Assembly (NCBI GenBank): GCA_944739405.2
Contig: OX123190.2
Location: 58,423,805-58,487,804, forward strand
Reading direction: 5' to 3'
DNA length: 64,000 nt
Source: Euclidia mi
Lineage: Eukaryota > Arthropoda > Insecta > Lepidoptera > Erebidae
The notes below the pieces were generated by a model. It did no database searches, was not told where the DNA came from, and saw only the letters and a program-made list of their open reading frames with translations. The position numbers and the translations under genes are program-made. Positions 1 to 10,237 of the stretch are shown one piece after another. How positions within the stretch are numbered: the stretch's first letter is position 1; the number at the start of each line of letters is the position of its first letter.

Positions 1-1311
1 CGACAATTTTTATTTATATTTATACACACTATGCGTTTTCCATACAATACACAGCACATATAAAGTAAACAACATACAGAAATCCGTCACTTTACTGGTA
101 GATATAACTAAAATGCTATATTAGTCGTGCGAAACGATTACACCCGTAGGTACACGTAAGTACTTTGCGCCGACTTCATCAATTGTAGCGTTGGAAAGTA
201 CAGACGTAGATTATAATAATACATCTATGTGTGACAGAACTCTGTGTGTGTGTACGAAACATTTCAAACCACTACACCTTTAAAGTTCTTTAAGCAGGCT
301 AGTTATATATATCCGTCAAAGAATTGGTGCTAAAGTGACAAAATATCTGACAAATATGGCAGTAGGCATAGACATATAACGCGTTATAATTCTATGGCAG
401 TAGGTAATACTTGGTAATACATATACGTTACCTATAATTTCAAAGGGTACCCAACCCAACATAAGGATTAATTAGAATAGTATTAAGTCCATGGAAAGGT
501 ATTATGTATGTAATTATGTATTTCTATTTAAACTATTTTAGATAGGCTCCGCGCATTTAGAAGTAGAGCTATTACGATTATCTGTATGAAAGGCGATGAA
601 AACACGAAAATGTTTTCGAAATATATCTTATGCTTTCAAAAGATATCTCGAGCTTATCTGTTCAACTCGGGATTCATTATGAGATCTTAGCTTTAATCAG
701 GACTGGTGGCCTAATTCTTTGGGAAAATGCGATATAAGTGCTTATCGATATCTCGGCTGCCTAATCGGACACAAAAATTGTTTTGAATAGCCAATCGCCA
801 GGCCGGGTAGCGGGCAAATGCGCTGGGTTTTTTCATCCCCATTTGAATTTGAACGCGTTCTTAATGAGGGAAAATTGGCATTTGAAGATATTACTTCACC
901 GACTCTCAATTTCAATCTTATTGAATTTTCTGCGAAACGTTTCGCCAATGTTATTGAATTCTATACCGATCCTGTCGACTATCAAGAATTTAAATCCGCT
1001 TTTCTTGTTTGATCGTATTTACTGGTTTTAGTTTCTAGTGTAATGCTGTTATTGGAAGACTCTTGAAGCTAATTGCATCGTACTTGAAAACTAAAAGCTC
1101 TAATAATAAAAAACAATTATGCCAATAAGGCATGCATTTTGAATTCAGTTCTGTCTTCGTCCTTCTAACTGCTTTACAATTTGGTATAAAGCACATTAAT
1201 AGTTCAACTAGTAAAGCAGCTGAAGCCCTAGCTACATTACTATAGTCGCTACGAAAGCAGTAAGAAAACCTGAGGATTAAATACTATATTTAACTTTAAA
1301 TGGATAAAACA
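1..1311. other. Non-coding start of copy A
   Basis: No gene seen. The stretch is AT-rich and matches 30239-31310 almost base for base. Short open frames at 742-1031 are conserved between copies only because the DNA is duplicated; they overlap in three frames and resemble nothing I know. After about 1100 the two copies diverge: A continues with unrelated AT-rich DNA and B with hairpin sequence (31311-31440). Confidence 0.6.
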
Positions 1312-1490
1312 GAGATGTAATATTACACCCACAATTCGCCATGAATTTTTAGGTCCCACGTAATAGGGGGTGAGCCTATTGCCGTACCGGGCATATTACC
1401 AGACTCCGTGCTGCTACTGAGAATTTCCTTACGGAAACACCCAATAACACTTTGCCCAACCCGGTAATCGAACCCGAGACCTCCCAATTC
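1312..1490 (-). mobile_element. tRNA-derived SINE fragment (CTCTGCCTACCCC family)
   Basis: Read on the minus strand it starts with a tRNA-like B box (GGGTTCGATTACCGGG, one base off the pol III consensus) and runs through a block ending near TGGGTGTAATATTACATC. The usual tail containing GGGGTAGGCAGAGG on the plus strand is missing here but present in the copy-B counterpart at 31472-31684. The family recurs at 2705, 10238, 11151, 18089, 34160, 48050 and 48621. Confidence 0.75.
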
Positions 1491-1604
1491 CAATTAATAA
1501 TAAAAATAAGTAATTTTAAATAAGAAAAAGTCATCCTTGAGGCAAGACTTGAACTTACGGACTTCCACCACCTAAGCAATTCAACATGTATGTGTTCAAT
1601 ATCA

Positions 1605-2194
1605 TTTTCACCACAGCAGCTCAAACATGCCGCTTTTGCTGCGAGACAACAGTGAACAAAACGCGATTTTGATTCGAGCGTGAGGCAAAGTAGCTTTTTA
1701 ATTTTTCAATCTTCAGTGCCACGAATTGACATTGTTCAGTCGCAAATTTCGGCAACGCAAAACAAAAGATATTTATTGTAATAAAGAAATTACTTTTTTA
1801 TATGTTATTGTTTACATGTTTAATTTATTATTGGATTTTAATAAAAATAAGTCTAATTAATAGTATAAAATTAATATTTAACCAATACATTTTTATTTAG
1901 AATTACAACAATGATACATTTGAAAAATAAACATCAGGGACGCGGTATTAAAACGCGATTTAAAAAAGTAGCGGGAATAAAAATTTCGCTGATGCTGATA
2001 CAGTAGGTATAGCGTAACGTGTTAAATTTATATTAATATATAAATTAATCTAAAAGGATGAGTGAAACTAGCGATGATGACTGTACTTTAACACCAGAAG
2101 AGTTAAATCAACAAGTGATTATGCACAATTCAATCTATTCCTGTTCATTTCTATGTCTCCTAAGTAATATGTGTTCTCACTGCTGTGGTGAAAA
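1605..2194. mobile_element. Non-autonomous TIR element, copy A only
   Basis: The ends form a 15 bp inverted repeat, TTTTCACCACAGCAG at 1605-1619 and its complement at 2180-2194. The segment is absent from copy B, where the flanks join near 31800. A 61-codon open frame inside (2058-2243) starts with an acidic stretch (MSETSDDD) and has several cysteines; it could be the remains of a transposase first exon, but it runs into the right-hand repeat and beyond, so I do not call a gene. The target-site duplication is unclear, and the superfamily is unassigned. Confidence 0.6.
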
Positions 2195-2200
2195 GCTATG

Positions 2201-2376
2201 TGTGCTACACGAGAGCAAAGTTTTTTGTATCTCGTGCTGTTGAGTCCCTCACCACGCTCAGGATTCTAACTTTGATTCACTCGCTACGCTCGTGAATCAA
2301 TCATAGAATCCTTCGCTTGCTCGGGACTCAAAATCAGCACTCGAAACAAAAAACAACTTTGCTCTCTAGTTGCACA
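2201..2376. repeat. Fold-back (snap-back) element
   Basis: Almost the whole segment is one long imperfect hairpin. The left arm TGTGCTACACGAGAGCAAAG pairs with TTGCTCTCTAGTTGCACA at the right end, and the centre has a second palindrome around CGCTACGCTCG. It directly follows the TIR element and is likewise absent from copy B, so the two were probably gained together or nested. It has no coding capacity. Confidence 0.65.
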
Positions 2377-2704
2377 AATAACTATTGCCGCATTCTTGAA
2401 GAAGTAAACGATCAGCAGAATGTCATCAATGTTATTTAAAATTAACGCCACCTTAATACTAATTGAATATAAATTATTTTTAGAATTTGTCACGGTGCGA
2501 CGGAGATCTGGAAATACACCGATGCTTAGCTTCAGGAATAATTACATTTTATTTAAGAATTTAAAATCTTCTTTATATTTAATATCACCCTTTAAAGAAG
2601 ACTAAGTTCAGACTTTAACTGTTTTCACATAGGACTGAATACATTCACTATTTTTGTTTCGAAATTCTATTGACTTTTATTGCCGTAAGGCATATCTTTT
2701 TCTT

Positions 2705-2885
2705 ATAGACTCACGCCTGTGTCCCTGAAGGGGTAGGCAGACGTGTTACGTTACACCCATATTTGGCCATCAATTTTTAGGTCCCACGTAATAGAGAGCG
2801 AGCGAGCCTATTGCCGTTACCGGGCACATCACCAGACTCCGTGCTGCTACTGAGAATACAGAAAAACCCAGTAACACTTATGTGG
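2705..2885 (-). mobile_element. SINE fragment, CTCTGCCTACCCC family
   Basis: The plus strand reads ACTCACGCCTGTGTCC, then GGGGTAGGCAGACG and later CCGGGCACATCACCAGACTC, matching the tail and middle of the SINE at 11151-11380. The tRNA-like head is missing. It is present at the same place in copy B (32125-32300), so it predates the duplication or allelic split. Confidence 0.75.
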
Positions 2886-3108
2886 TAGAATATTATTATT
2901 AGATATATGGTAAGTACCTTTATTGATAATAAGAAGACCCCTGAACTTTTCACATACGGTGCCATACGTCTCATATATCTTAATAAGTCAAGAGTAACGT
3001 AACAACTATCCGGGTCGGGATGATATGAAACTAATAGCAGAAGTCACATGCATAGCTGACATCAGTTTATGAAGTATGCACTAGCGCGGTAGTGTGGTGG
3101 TGTCGATG

Positions 3109-3182
3109 AGACGATGCAAGTGCAAGTGCCACGGACGGTTATAGATAACAATCTATAACCGTCCGTGGCACTTGCATCGTCT
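3109..3182. repeat. Long hairpin intact only in copy A
   Basis: AGACGATGCAAGTG begins a left arm that pairs with an arm ending CACTTGCATCGTCT at 3182; the central arms CCACGGACGGTTATAGAT and ATCTATAACCGTCCGTGG are separated by AACA. The left arm holds an extra six-base repeat (AAGTGC). Copy B near 32521 has only the right arm. Confidence 0.8.
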
Positions 3183-3940
3183 GCATCATTGATCCTGAAT
3201 ATTAAGGAGTCTAGACTTAGCCCGCGGTCCCACCTGCGTAAATTATTGACCTAGGGATCACACTTTACATTACACACATACTATCGGTTAATCACATCAC
3301 ACTATACATACTATTAGTAAAAATCGAAGTTACTCGAATCCGTTCATATTCTTTCAAGATATTTCTTTTAAAGTGTTTATATCCAACATTATCGTGATTT
3401 ATTATTAACTGAAGTCTAATAAATACTAACCTCACTGCCAATGTTTTCCATTCTTCTTCACCTGGGAACGATAGAAAAGAAAATATTAAAGTTATCTTTT
3501 TAAAGTTAATTGCTATTCAAGCGTGGCAGGCACTATCCTCTTAGAAGTTACTTCGACCAAAAATTATATCTACCTACTAACTAGCGGATCCAGCAGAAGT
3601 TGTCCTACCCGTCCTTTGTATCATATTTGATGACACATTCACACATCTACAGAAGCAAAAATAACATTTTAAAACGACCCAGGAAATCCTTAAAATGTAA
3701 ACACAACATATTGGTCCAGTCAGTTAAGGAGAAGTTTGGTGACAAACACACTAGGGTAACCCATACTAATGTTGGCACCCCCTCAATGATTGGCACTTCA
3801 CAGCTTTATTCTGGTTATCAGAATATTTTCTGTTTTGTGTGACAGAGTAACACAATCATAAGGAAAATACTCAATCTCTTATTCTACCAACACCTATTTA
3901 ATGTGTCCAAAGCCAAAAATCTTTCTGTAAAAGCTGGCAT
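3183..3940. other. Non-coding, repeat-derived stretch
   Basis: No gene recognised. It matches 33011-33740 in copy B. An 80-codon open frame at 3600-3842 lacks known motifs and is not preserved in copy B. The right part contains the first members of a dispersed motif resembling GTGCCAATGATTATA (3773-3797). Confidence 0.5.
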
Positions 3941-3943
3941 AAA

Positions 3944-4639
3944 GGACAATGGCAGATCTCCATACATCAAATTGCCTGAAATTAAATTGAAGCGTACAGT
4001 AATAAAAAATATATAAAAAAATTCGGCGTAAGTAACAGAGTCTACAAATGATTCTATTTTCACTCGGGAAAGCCGGAAAAAGAAAATATCGGTGTTTTAA
4101 TTTTTAGTTATGAATGAACAATGTACGTTTGAATTATTATCAAATGACATACATATTATGTCAGATTGACATCAAACAGAAACTGAATGAAGGACATTTT
4201 CCAAAGACAAAAGCAGATCTGCACATTTTAAATCGATTTTATGTGAAATCGATACAACATTAAAACAATGCTGTGACGTTTAGTTCAATTTTTATTTGAT
4301 TTAAAAGTCGTTTTGCTTCAAAAATATTAGCTTATTGGTATAATGTTGACTAAACCCTATAAAGTTCGATCGTATCGATTACTTGTTTAATAATCGATAC
4401 GGATCAATAGCACTCACGTCTATTCCTGTCACACCATTGTCTACGGCAACAATCAAATAATAAAATAGGTACCTACTTCGTAATCAATTAGAATGCTTTT
4501 TTTATCATCATAAAATACTCCGACTTTAGCGAGACAAAGTGAATATATTAAAAATCGTAGGAAATAAGAAACAATTTGTTCTGTTCATATGAAGTTTAAG
4601 GTCGCCACAACAAACCTAGACCAAATTCTGCCATTGTCC
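3944..4639. mobile_element. AAA/TTT-flanked DNA transposon derivative (Spy-like), copy 1
   Basis: The ends are inverted repeats: GGACAATGGCAGA at 3944 and TCTGCCATTGTCC ending at 4639. The flanks are AAA on the left and TTT on the right, with no other direct repeat. The same ends and borders occur at 33744-34673 and, inverted, at 63199-63886. It is about 696 bp, non-coding and AT-rich. Spy-type elements are described as inserting between AAA and TTT without duplicating the target; assignment here is by border sequence only, since no transposase is present. Confidence 0.6.
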
Positions 4640-4960
4640 TTTGCGCGTGAAGGAATCTATAAAATGTTAACGAAAACAATAAGTTCGGTAGCATAATTTA
4701 CGATCAAAATAGGGATTGTGGGGAAAGTTTCTATATAATTTTTTGGTCTATTTCTATTGACTAATTAATATTAACCGCATTTAACATCATTTTAGCATTG
4801 TAAAGTAAATATAACCAATTTTTCGTTGGTGCCAATAACTATAATTTATTTTGTTTGATATTATAATCATTGGCATCTTATGCCAATCATTATACTTTCC
4901 AGCTTTTATTCAAAATCAATTCTTGGCACTACCAATAACTATACCTTGCCTACTAATGAT

Positions 4961-5224
4961 TCATCTTCGACCTAGCGTAATCTCGATTGCCTCTCAGACT
5001 GTCGCTTTGTAGCCTGGGGTTCGCTTACCAGTCTAACCAGATTTGACAGAATATTAGCTTTTTCACCAAGTGACTTTCGTCTGACAGACACAGACAAAGA
5101 GATAGCGATATTCCATGACATAGACTAGCGTCAGTCTCTGACTCCCACTAATGACTGTTACAGATTTTCATGACAGTCGGGACCGACGGTCTAACGTGCT
5201 CTCCAAGGTACGGGGCAAGCGATA
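4961..5224 (-). mobile_element. SINE fragment, GATAGCCGAGTGG family
   Basis: The complement matches the body and tail of the full-length SINE at 28113-28501: CTGTCAAATCTGGTTAGACT, GGTAAGCGAACCCCAGGCT and a degenerate GATGA-type tail at the plus-strand left end. The tRNA-like head is missing. It is shared with copy B (34994-35257). Confidence 0.8.
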
Positions 5225-5329
5225 ATGTACATTCAATAGGCACATAACTAGTTTTACATTTAAAATTAGACTTTACTTTCAACATTAATATTACTGCTGA
5301 ATATAAAGCCTGGTTGTTCGACCTACGTA

Positions 5330-5700
5330 CTGTACCAATACTTAACCACGGAGAGCATTAAAAAAATTAAAGTCACCCAGAGGATAGCAGAAAGAAAGAT
5401 CGGGAGTATTATACTGAGATACTGCAAAACCAACATCTGGCACTAAAACAAATAGCAAATCTAAAGTAGCAATGGGTGGTTACTTACAGCTCGCAAACAC
5501 ATGTGACCTTAGAGGGAAAAAAAACCTAGATGAAGACTACAAATGCGGTAGACGGTTCTCCGTTCCGGAAGGTTCTCCTTAAGAAAACTGCAGGAACGGT
5601 ATGGATTTAGGTCGCGTCGGTAGGACTGTGTTTGAAGGCGCAATTTGAAGGAGGCCTAAACTCGGCCAGGAAGAAGAAAAATATGAAATATTATGCCCAT
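5330..5700 (+). pseudogene. RTE-clade LINE, decayed 3' coding fragment
   Basis: Across several frames this translates to pieces of the C-terminal region of RTE-type endonuclease/reverse-transcriptase proteins: IKVTQRIAERKIG near 5367, KTNIW near 5430, and KTAGTVW near 5585. The frames are broken by stops and small indels, so it is a fossil. Copy B (35325-35712) keeps a better version of one motif (RDRKTNIW). No 5' part of the LINE lies upstream. Identification rests on motif order recalled for the family, not on a search. Confidence 0.65.
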
Positions 5701-5703
5701 TTA

Positions 5704-5917
5704 TGGGAGACCGGGTATGATTGTCACACGGGTTGGTTGTCACAGAGATCATAATAGAATATCGAGTGGTCGAATAAGTCCATTAAACGGCATGTCGGAG
5801 TACGCTGACATGAGGTACAAATGGATGTGCTGCTCCCGCGCTCCTACCACGCCGTTTAACTGTCTGTTATGGCCTCTGTGACAACCAACCAGTGTGACAA
5901 CCATACCCGGTCTCCCG
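5704..5917. mobile_element. MITE with TA duplication, copy A only
   Basis: The ends are inverted repeats of about 43 bp, beginning GGGAGACCGGGTATG and ending CATACCCGGTCTCCC; the internal arms GGTTGGTTGTCACAGAG and CTCTGTGACAACCAACC also pair. TA flanks both sides (5702-5703 and 5918-5919). Copy B has the empty site (CCCATTTACTCGTGG near 35730). The TA target suggests Tc1/mariner-type mobilisation. A 62-codon frame inside is incidental. Confidence 0.88.
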
Positions 5918-7258
5918 TACTTAGTGGATTACACGTTGTGTACACAAGATGTGTAGATAAATAGATAAGCAAGAAAATCAGGTGAAACATGACGAAAAGA
6001 AACAAAGATTTTCTTTCAGAGAAGATCAAAAAAGCAAGAAAAGAGAAAAAGATACTGGTGGACAAACTAAACCTCTGTCGAACGAAGTTCATCTACTTAA
6101 AATTTTAGACGAGGATTACTCAGTTTAAAAAATCTAACAAAAATAACAAACAGGAAATCATCTCATGTGCAGCCTTTCGTACACCCTTTGCCAGACATGG
6201 GCCTTTCCTAATTTGCGTCACAATACCATTGTAAGTCAATAGGAAAATTTAGCCTAAGTACTATGCCACGCTGATTGGACGGGTTGACACAGGATTTAAT
6301 GTCGGGTTGTCCGTCTCTCTGCAACAGTTCTCTATGATTTGGCTGTTTTTCTTAGTGTCATCTTCCCCTTACGATGCTCGAGGATAGAAATTTGGAAACA
6401 ATATGTCACTTTTCAAAACTGCCAAGTGCCAATGATTATATTTAATTCATATGCCAATCACTGTACTCAAGTGCCAATGATTGTAACATTCCACAGAAAT
6501 AATTAGAATTCAATACAGAACTTTAATAAATGTTTATTATTTAAATAAAGTTAGCATTTTCTTTGAGTCTTGAAATAATTTTTCCGAAAATGCAAACAAT
6601 AACATTATGAACTTTGTTTTTTACGAGTATACGCCACTTATTCACAGAAATTTGCTTAGAGTGCCAATCATTATATTTAAGATTAGAAAATAATAATATA
6701 CAATGTAGAAAATGTGCATACGTTTCTCATTTGTCTAAATATAGAAAAATAATTCAACGTGACTTATGTTCCACTGATTCCATGACGATGATAATCATTA
6801 CTTTCTGAAGAATAAAAATAAAACTAACTGAAGATTTTTTTACTAATCCTACTATCCTTGAAACCTATAAACATTAAATGTGTCTGGTTTAATATGAACT
6901 GAATCACCAATTAACAAGTCACATCAAACCGTTTTAATGTTAATTAGTGGTTTGTGTTTTGTTTAACGTTCCTCAATTACATACAGCCTAACATAACATT
7001 TTAGTAACTAGATAATAGTTTATTAATAAAATAACTATTTAGGTACCCTTTTAAACAATTAGATTATTTTAATAGTTTGGTAACTATGTTTTAATTTATA
7101 ATTGCTGGTTGTCTGCGTTAACCGACGAGTGATATTTTAATGTTATTTTAAAGCTAGCAAAACTACCATGATAAGCGACATGAACACACTTCTACTCTTA
7201 GGTACCTAAATTACTCGAGGTCTTCAATATTGCGCGTTCTGGAAAATCTACAAAATAA
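5918..7258. other. Non-coding, dispersed GCCAAT motif cluster
   Basis: No gene. The stretch carries four clear copies of a motif close to GTGCCAATNATTRTA at about 6430, 6452, 6472 and 6660. A 64-codon frame at 6614-6808 has two CxxC pairs, but in copy B it is split by the 4.5 kb TTAA element and shows no family match. AATAAA sequences occur, but nothing suggests a transcript. Confidence 0.5.
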
Positions 7259-7310
7259 GGGTCAAGTGCGAGTCCGACTCGCCCACCAAGGGTTCTTAAA
7301 ACGAGTTCTT
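7259..7310. mobile_element. Fragment of the GGGTTCCGTACC repeat family
   Basis: GTCAAGTGCGAGTCCGACTC followed by AAGGGTTCT matches one end of the 705 bp element at 21761-22465. It is truncated right after that end. The same fragment, with a small internal change, is at about 41836 in copy B. Confidence 0.6.
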
Positions 7311-7315
7311 AAATT

Positions 7316-7700
7316 AAACGCATTCATGCTAACCTTATGCATCCTTGTCACTCCCTCACATACATCTCAACATCATCATCTCTGCTAAATGCAATCTTCT
7401 TACATCCGTTTTCATCACGGCCCAGCATTCCGATCCATACAGCGCGACAGGTCTTATAACGGATTTGTAGATTTTCCCCTTTAACTTAACTGAATCCGTG
7501 GCTCAGAAGTTGTTCCTGTGACCTGTCACCATTTTATCCAACCTGAGGTGATCCAGTGCGTGACTTCGATCTTCTATTTCGCCATCCCCCTGAAAAGTGA
7601 CCCGAGGTACCGAAAATCGGAACAGACTGATATGGACACTCCAGCAAGGGATATGGACACAGGACCGGAGAGCACCCTTATGAAGTCAAAACCATGGCCA
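7316..7700 (-). pseudogene. RTE-clade LINE, decayed reverse-transcriptase fragment
   Basis: The minus strand reads KGKIYKSVIRPVALYGSECW followed by AVMKTDVRRLHLAEMMMLR, a hallmark of the RTE reverse-transcriptase C-terminal region; upstream, in shifted frames, are FRYLGSLF and a GWIKW segment. Stops and frameshifts make it non-functional. It lies on the opposite strand to the RTE fragment at 5330-5700, so the two come from separate insertions. Copy B has it at 41888-42290. Confidence 0.75.
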
Positions 7701-7764
7701 TTATGACATTTTCAACACCTTATACTTAAATAAATAATGTTTATCATGGCTCTAAGTAATTTTA

Positions 7765-7976
7765 ATTGATTTTAAACTTTCGCGATTTGTATACATCATA
7801 CAATATTATTTAGCGGGTCTTAGTCGCGATAATTTACTTATTTAAAGGTCGTGGTCGCGGAGGGACTCTCGTCTCTCGTAGTCCCTCCGCGACCACGACC
7901 GTTGCAAGCATGTAGAAACGTAGGAGAATAACAGTAAATTATCGCAACTAAGACACGCTAAATAATATTGTATGAT
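7765..7976. mobile_element. Fold-back MITE with a single-ended leader, copy 1
   Basis: ATCATACAATATTATTTAGC at 7796 is repeated inverted, ending at 7976, and an inner hairpin pairs GGTCGTGGTCGCGGAGGGAC with its complement. A 31 bp leader (starting AATTGATTTTAAACTTTCGC) precedes the left repeat and is part of the mobile unit, because the same leader accompanies the copy at 54656-54881. CTAAGTAATTTT flanks both sides (7753-7764 and 7977-7988). In copy B the leader is split by a mariner. Confidence 0.8.
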
Positions 7977-7988
7977 CTAAGTAATTTT

Positions 7989-8978
7989 GTTGCCACAAAT
8001 AATTGTGTTACTCACTTAGACAACTCAGTTATTCGATTATGCTAATACAGGTAAGTGCGTGTTGGCAAACATTATAAGTTATTAACGTAAGTATTTTGAT
8101 CACTCCGTGTTCAAACACGGCACTTTAATACGATATTTTAGTAGTATTTGTATTCATTAAACTGCTTAGACAGTTAAGTTAAACTGTTGAATATGTAGTT
8201 TGTTATGTTTACGTCACTTCTGTAATTCGATCACTGGAGCAGTTGAAATATTTACGTTGCTTTCACTCAGGCAAAGATCACTTGAAAGGAAGTAAGTAGA
8301 CATATACCTAAAGAATAAGTTTTAAAACTCAATTAAGTCCAAATATTTTTTGCAATGTACTTACAAAGACAACATTTTACACTTTAGATACGTGTATATA
8401 CTCCAAAGCACTAGTCAAAAATACGTGCCGCTCTGTTGCCACTTTTATCTTTTAAGTCCCATTTCATGGAAATGTACCTACTCTTTATTTTTGCATCCCA
8501 TATCATATATAGACCCTGAAACATATAGCAAGCAGGTACCTACAACTAGGGTAGTCACATATTTAACTGCTTTGCCTTTAACTATCTTTATAAGTTTGAT
8601 TACCTACTTATCTGGACTGCACAAATAGCAACACTTTCTAAATAATAAATATTGCATTTTGTGGACAACATTTCGGGAAATTCTTTACAATAAATTGACA
8701 AAAACTGATATTCTGTCTTATCTGGTGAGACTAGTAAGGGGACTGAGAAAAACGCTGGGACGATGATGATGATGACATGTTGCATTTTAAAAGTTTGATC
8801 GACTGATTTTCATAAAGCTGTCCAAGAAAAAAATAAGCATGCGTGTTTTGTATTCTATACCACAAGTAAACTATTTGGTTGCCTGCATATATTATGTTTG
8901 CATTGTACAAATAATCGCATATCTATGATTTCACAAGACACAGCATTTGACGCATATGAATAATTTATTAGAAATAAC
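7989..8978. other. Non-coding, with a SINE tail at 8705-8776
   Basis: No gene. Between 8705 and 8776 is the 3' end of a GATAGCCGAGTGG-family SINE in plus orientation (TGATATTCTGTC, GACTAGTAAG, GGACGATGATGATG). The rest matches copy B (43863-45960), apart from the LINE inserted there. Confidence 0.55.
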
Positions 8979-9128
8979 GACCCCACATTGGCCGTCAGCG
9001 TTCCTCGAGCGTACGCCCAGCGTGCGCTCGGCGTTCACTTTGTAGTACAAAGTGAACGCCGGGCGCACGCCGAACGGACACCGAGCGTACGCTGGAGGAA
9101 CGCTCATGACTAATGTGAAAGAGGCCTG
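8979..9128. mobile_element. Fold-back element, left end eroded
   Basis: A GC-rich palindrome: CAGCGTTCCTCGAGCGTACG on the left pairs with CGTACGCTGGAGGAACGCT on the right, with the centre near GTAGTAC. The right end retains AAAGAGGCCTGA, the complement of AGGCCGACC seen only at the left end of the copy-B version (46097-46240). Each copy has thus kept the opposite tip. Confidence 0.75.
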
Positions 9129-10237
9129 ACTATTACTTTTTATCAATATGTACGTATTAAATTATCAAATGAAGCTAGTGGTGAATGAAAACACCGTGAG
9201 GCATCCTGCATGTCGGAGAGTTCTTCATAAAATTCTGGTTAGACACGTGGATTTTTGCTCAGTGTAGTAGACAATGACCCAACCCTTCTCATTTTGAAAA
9301 GAAGTCCGTCCCCAGCAGTGGTACAGTTCATATATAGGGCTAATATTCATATATTGTTAATAATTACGAAACTTTTTCATTAGCCTTTCTTAGTCTCATG
9401 TTTATTTATTTTAAGTTCCTGCTAAATACAAGCCAAAGTCAAATTCATATGAAGTCGGCTAAAAATACAGTAATATTATATAATATTGTGAATTAAAATG
9501 CGTGAGATCTATAGAAGTACATACTTACACATTTTACGGTCCTGAGCTGCTTTGTATATAAAAAAATAAATCAACTTTTCATCGCATGGTGAAAAATCAG
9601 AAATTCGTCAGTGAGCCACAAATTAACCGCGTCTGTATCAAAGCTATAAAGTCAAAAACACATATTCATTGGAAAGCCGGCAGTATCTCATCACAAAGGC
9701 GTTCAGCTTTATTAGCCACGGGGCTGAGGCTTTGGACAATTCCCTCTCTTTGATGGTGGATCAAAAATTTTTATTGAAACCGAATTATTAAAACGTGTTT
9801 CGGTTGTATCAACACTCTGGCTGTGATCGTGATTCTTTTTTTGAAGAGTGTTTTCCTTTGAAAGGAAAAAAGCACTTGACAGATGACTAGGACATTACAA
9901 AAAAACAAAAAACATTTTTTTGTTTATAAGTACAAACTTTGTGCGATGTACCCTTACACTTAAGTATCTGCCATATAGAAAATATGGCTTTACTCAGCAG
10001 TGTGACATTGACAACGTAGAAAGTACTAAACGCCTACATAAATTGACTACTTTCGATAACGGTCAAAGGCTTTTAGGCCCGACAATAGTGAAGTACCTTA
10101 CCATTTTTACGAAACTGTGTTCTTGACTAAATTGAAAGGCAAAGAAATAAAACACAACCAGTAAGTAAGTCAATGCAAGATAGTTCAGTAAAATTATTTA
10201 CGAAAAAATGTTTCAGGTTTAGATTAATCAATGAATA
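9129..10237. other. Non-coding stretch
   Basis: Nothing recognised. It matches 46241-47340. Short open frames near 9920-10126 are not preserved as frames in copy B. Confidence 0.5.

Noticed and set aside
6614..6808. Frame with two CxxC pairs that looks zinc-finger-like
   Set aside because: No family spacing is matched, and copy B has the 4.5 kb element inside it; likely chance.
7518..7706. 62-codon plus-strand frame conserved in both copies (also 42099-42287)
   Set aside because: It is antisense to an RTE reverse-transcriptase fossil; conservation is due to duplication.
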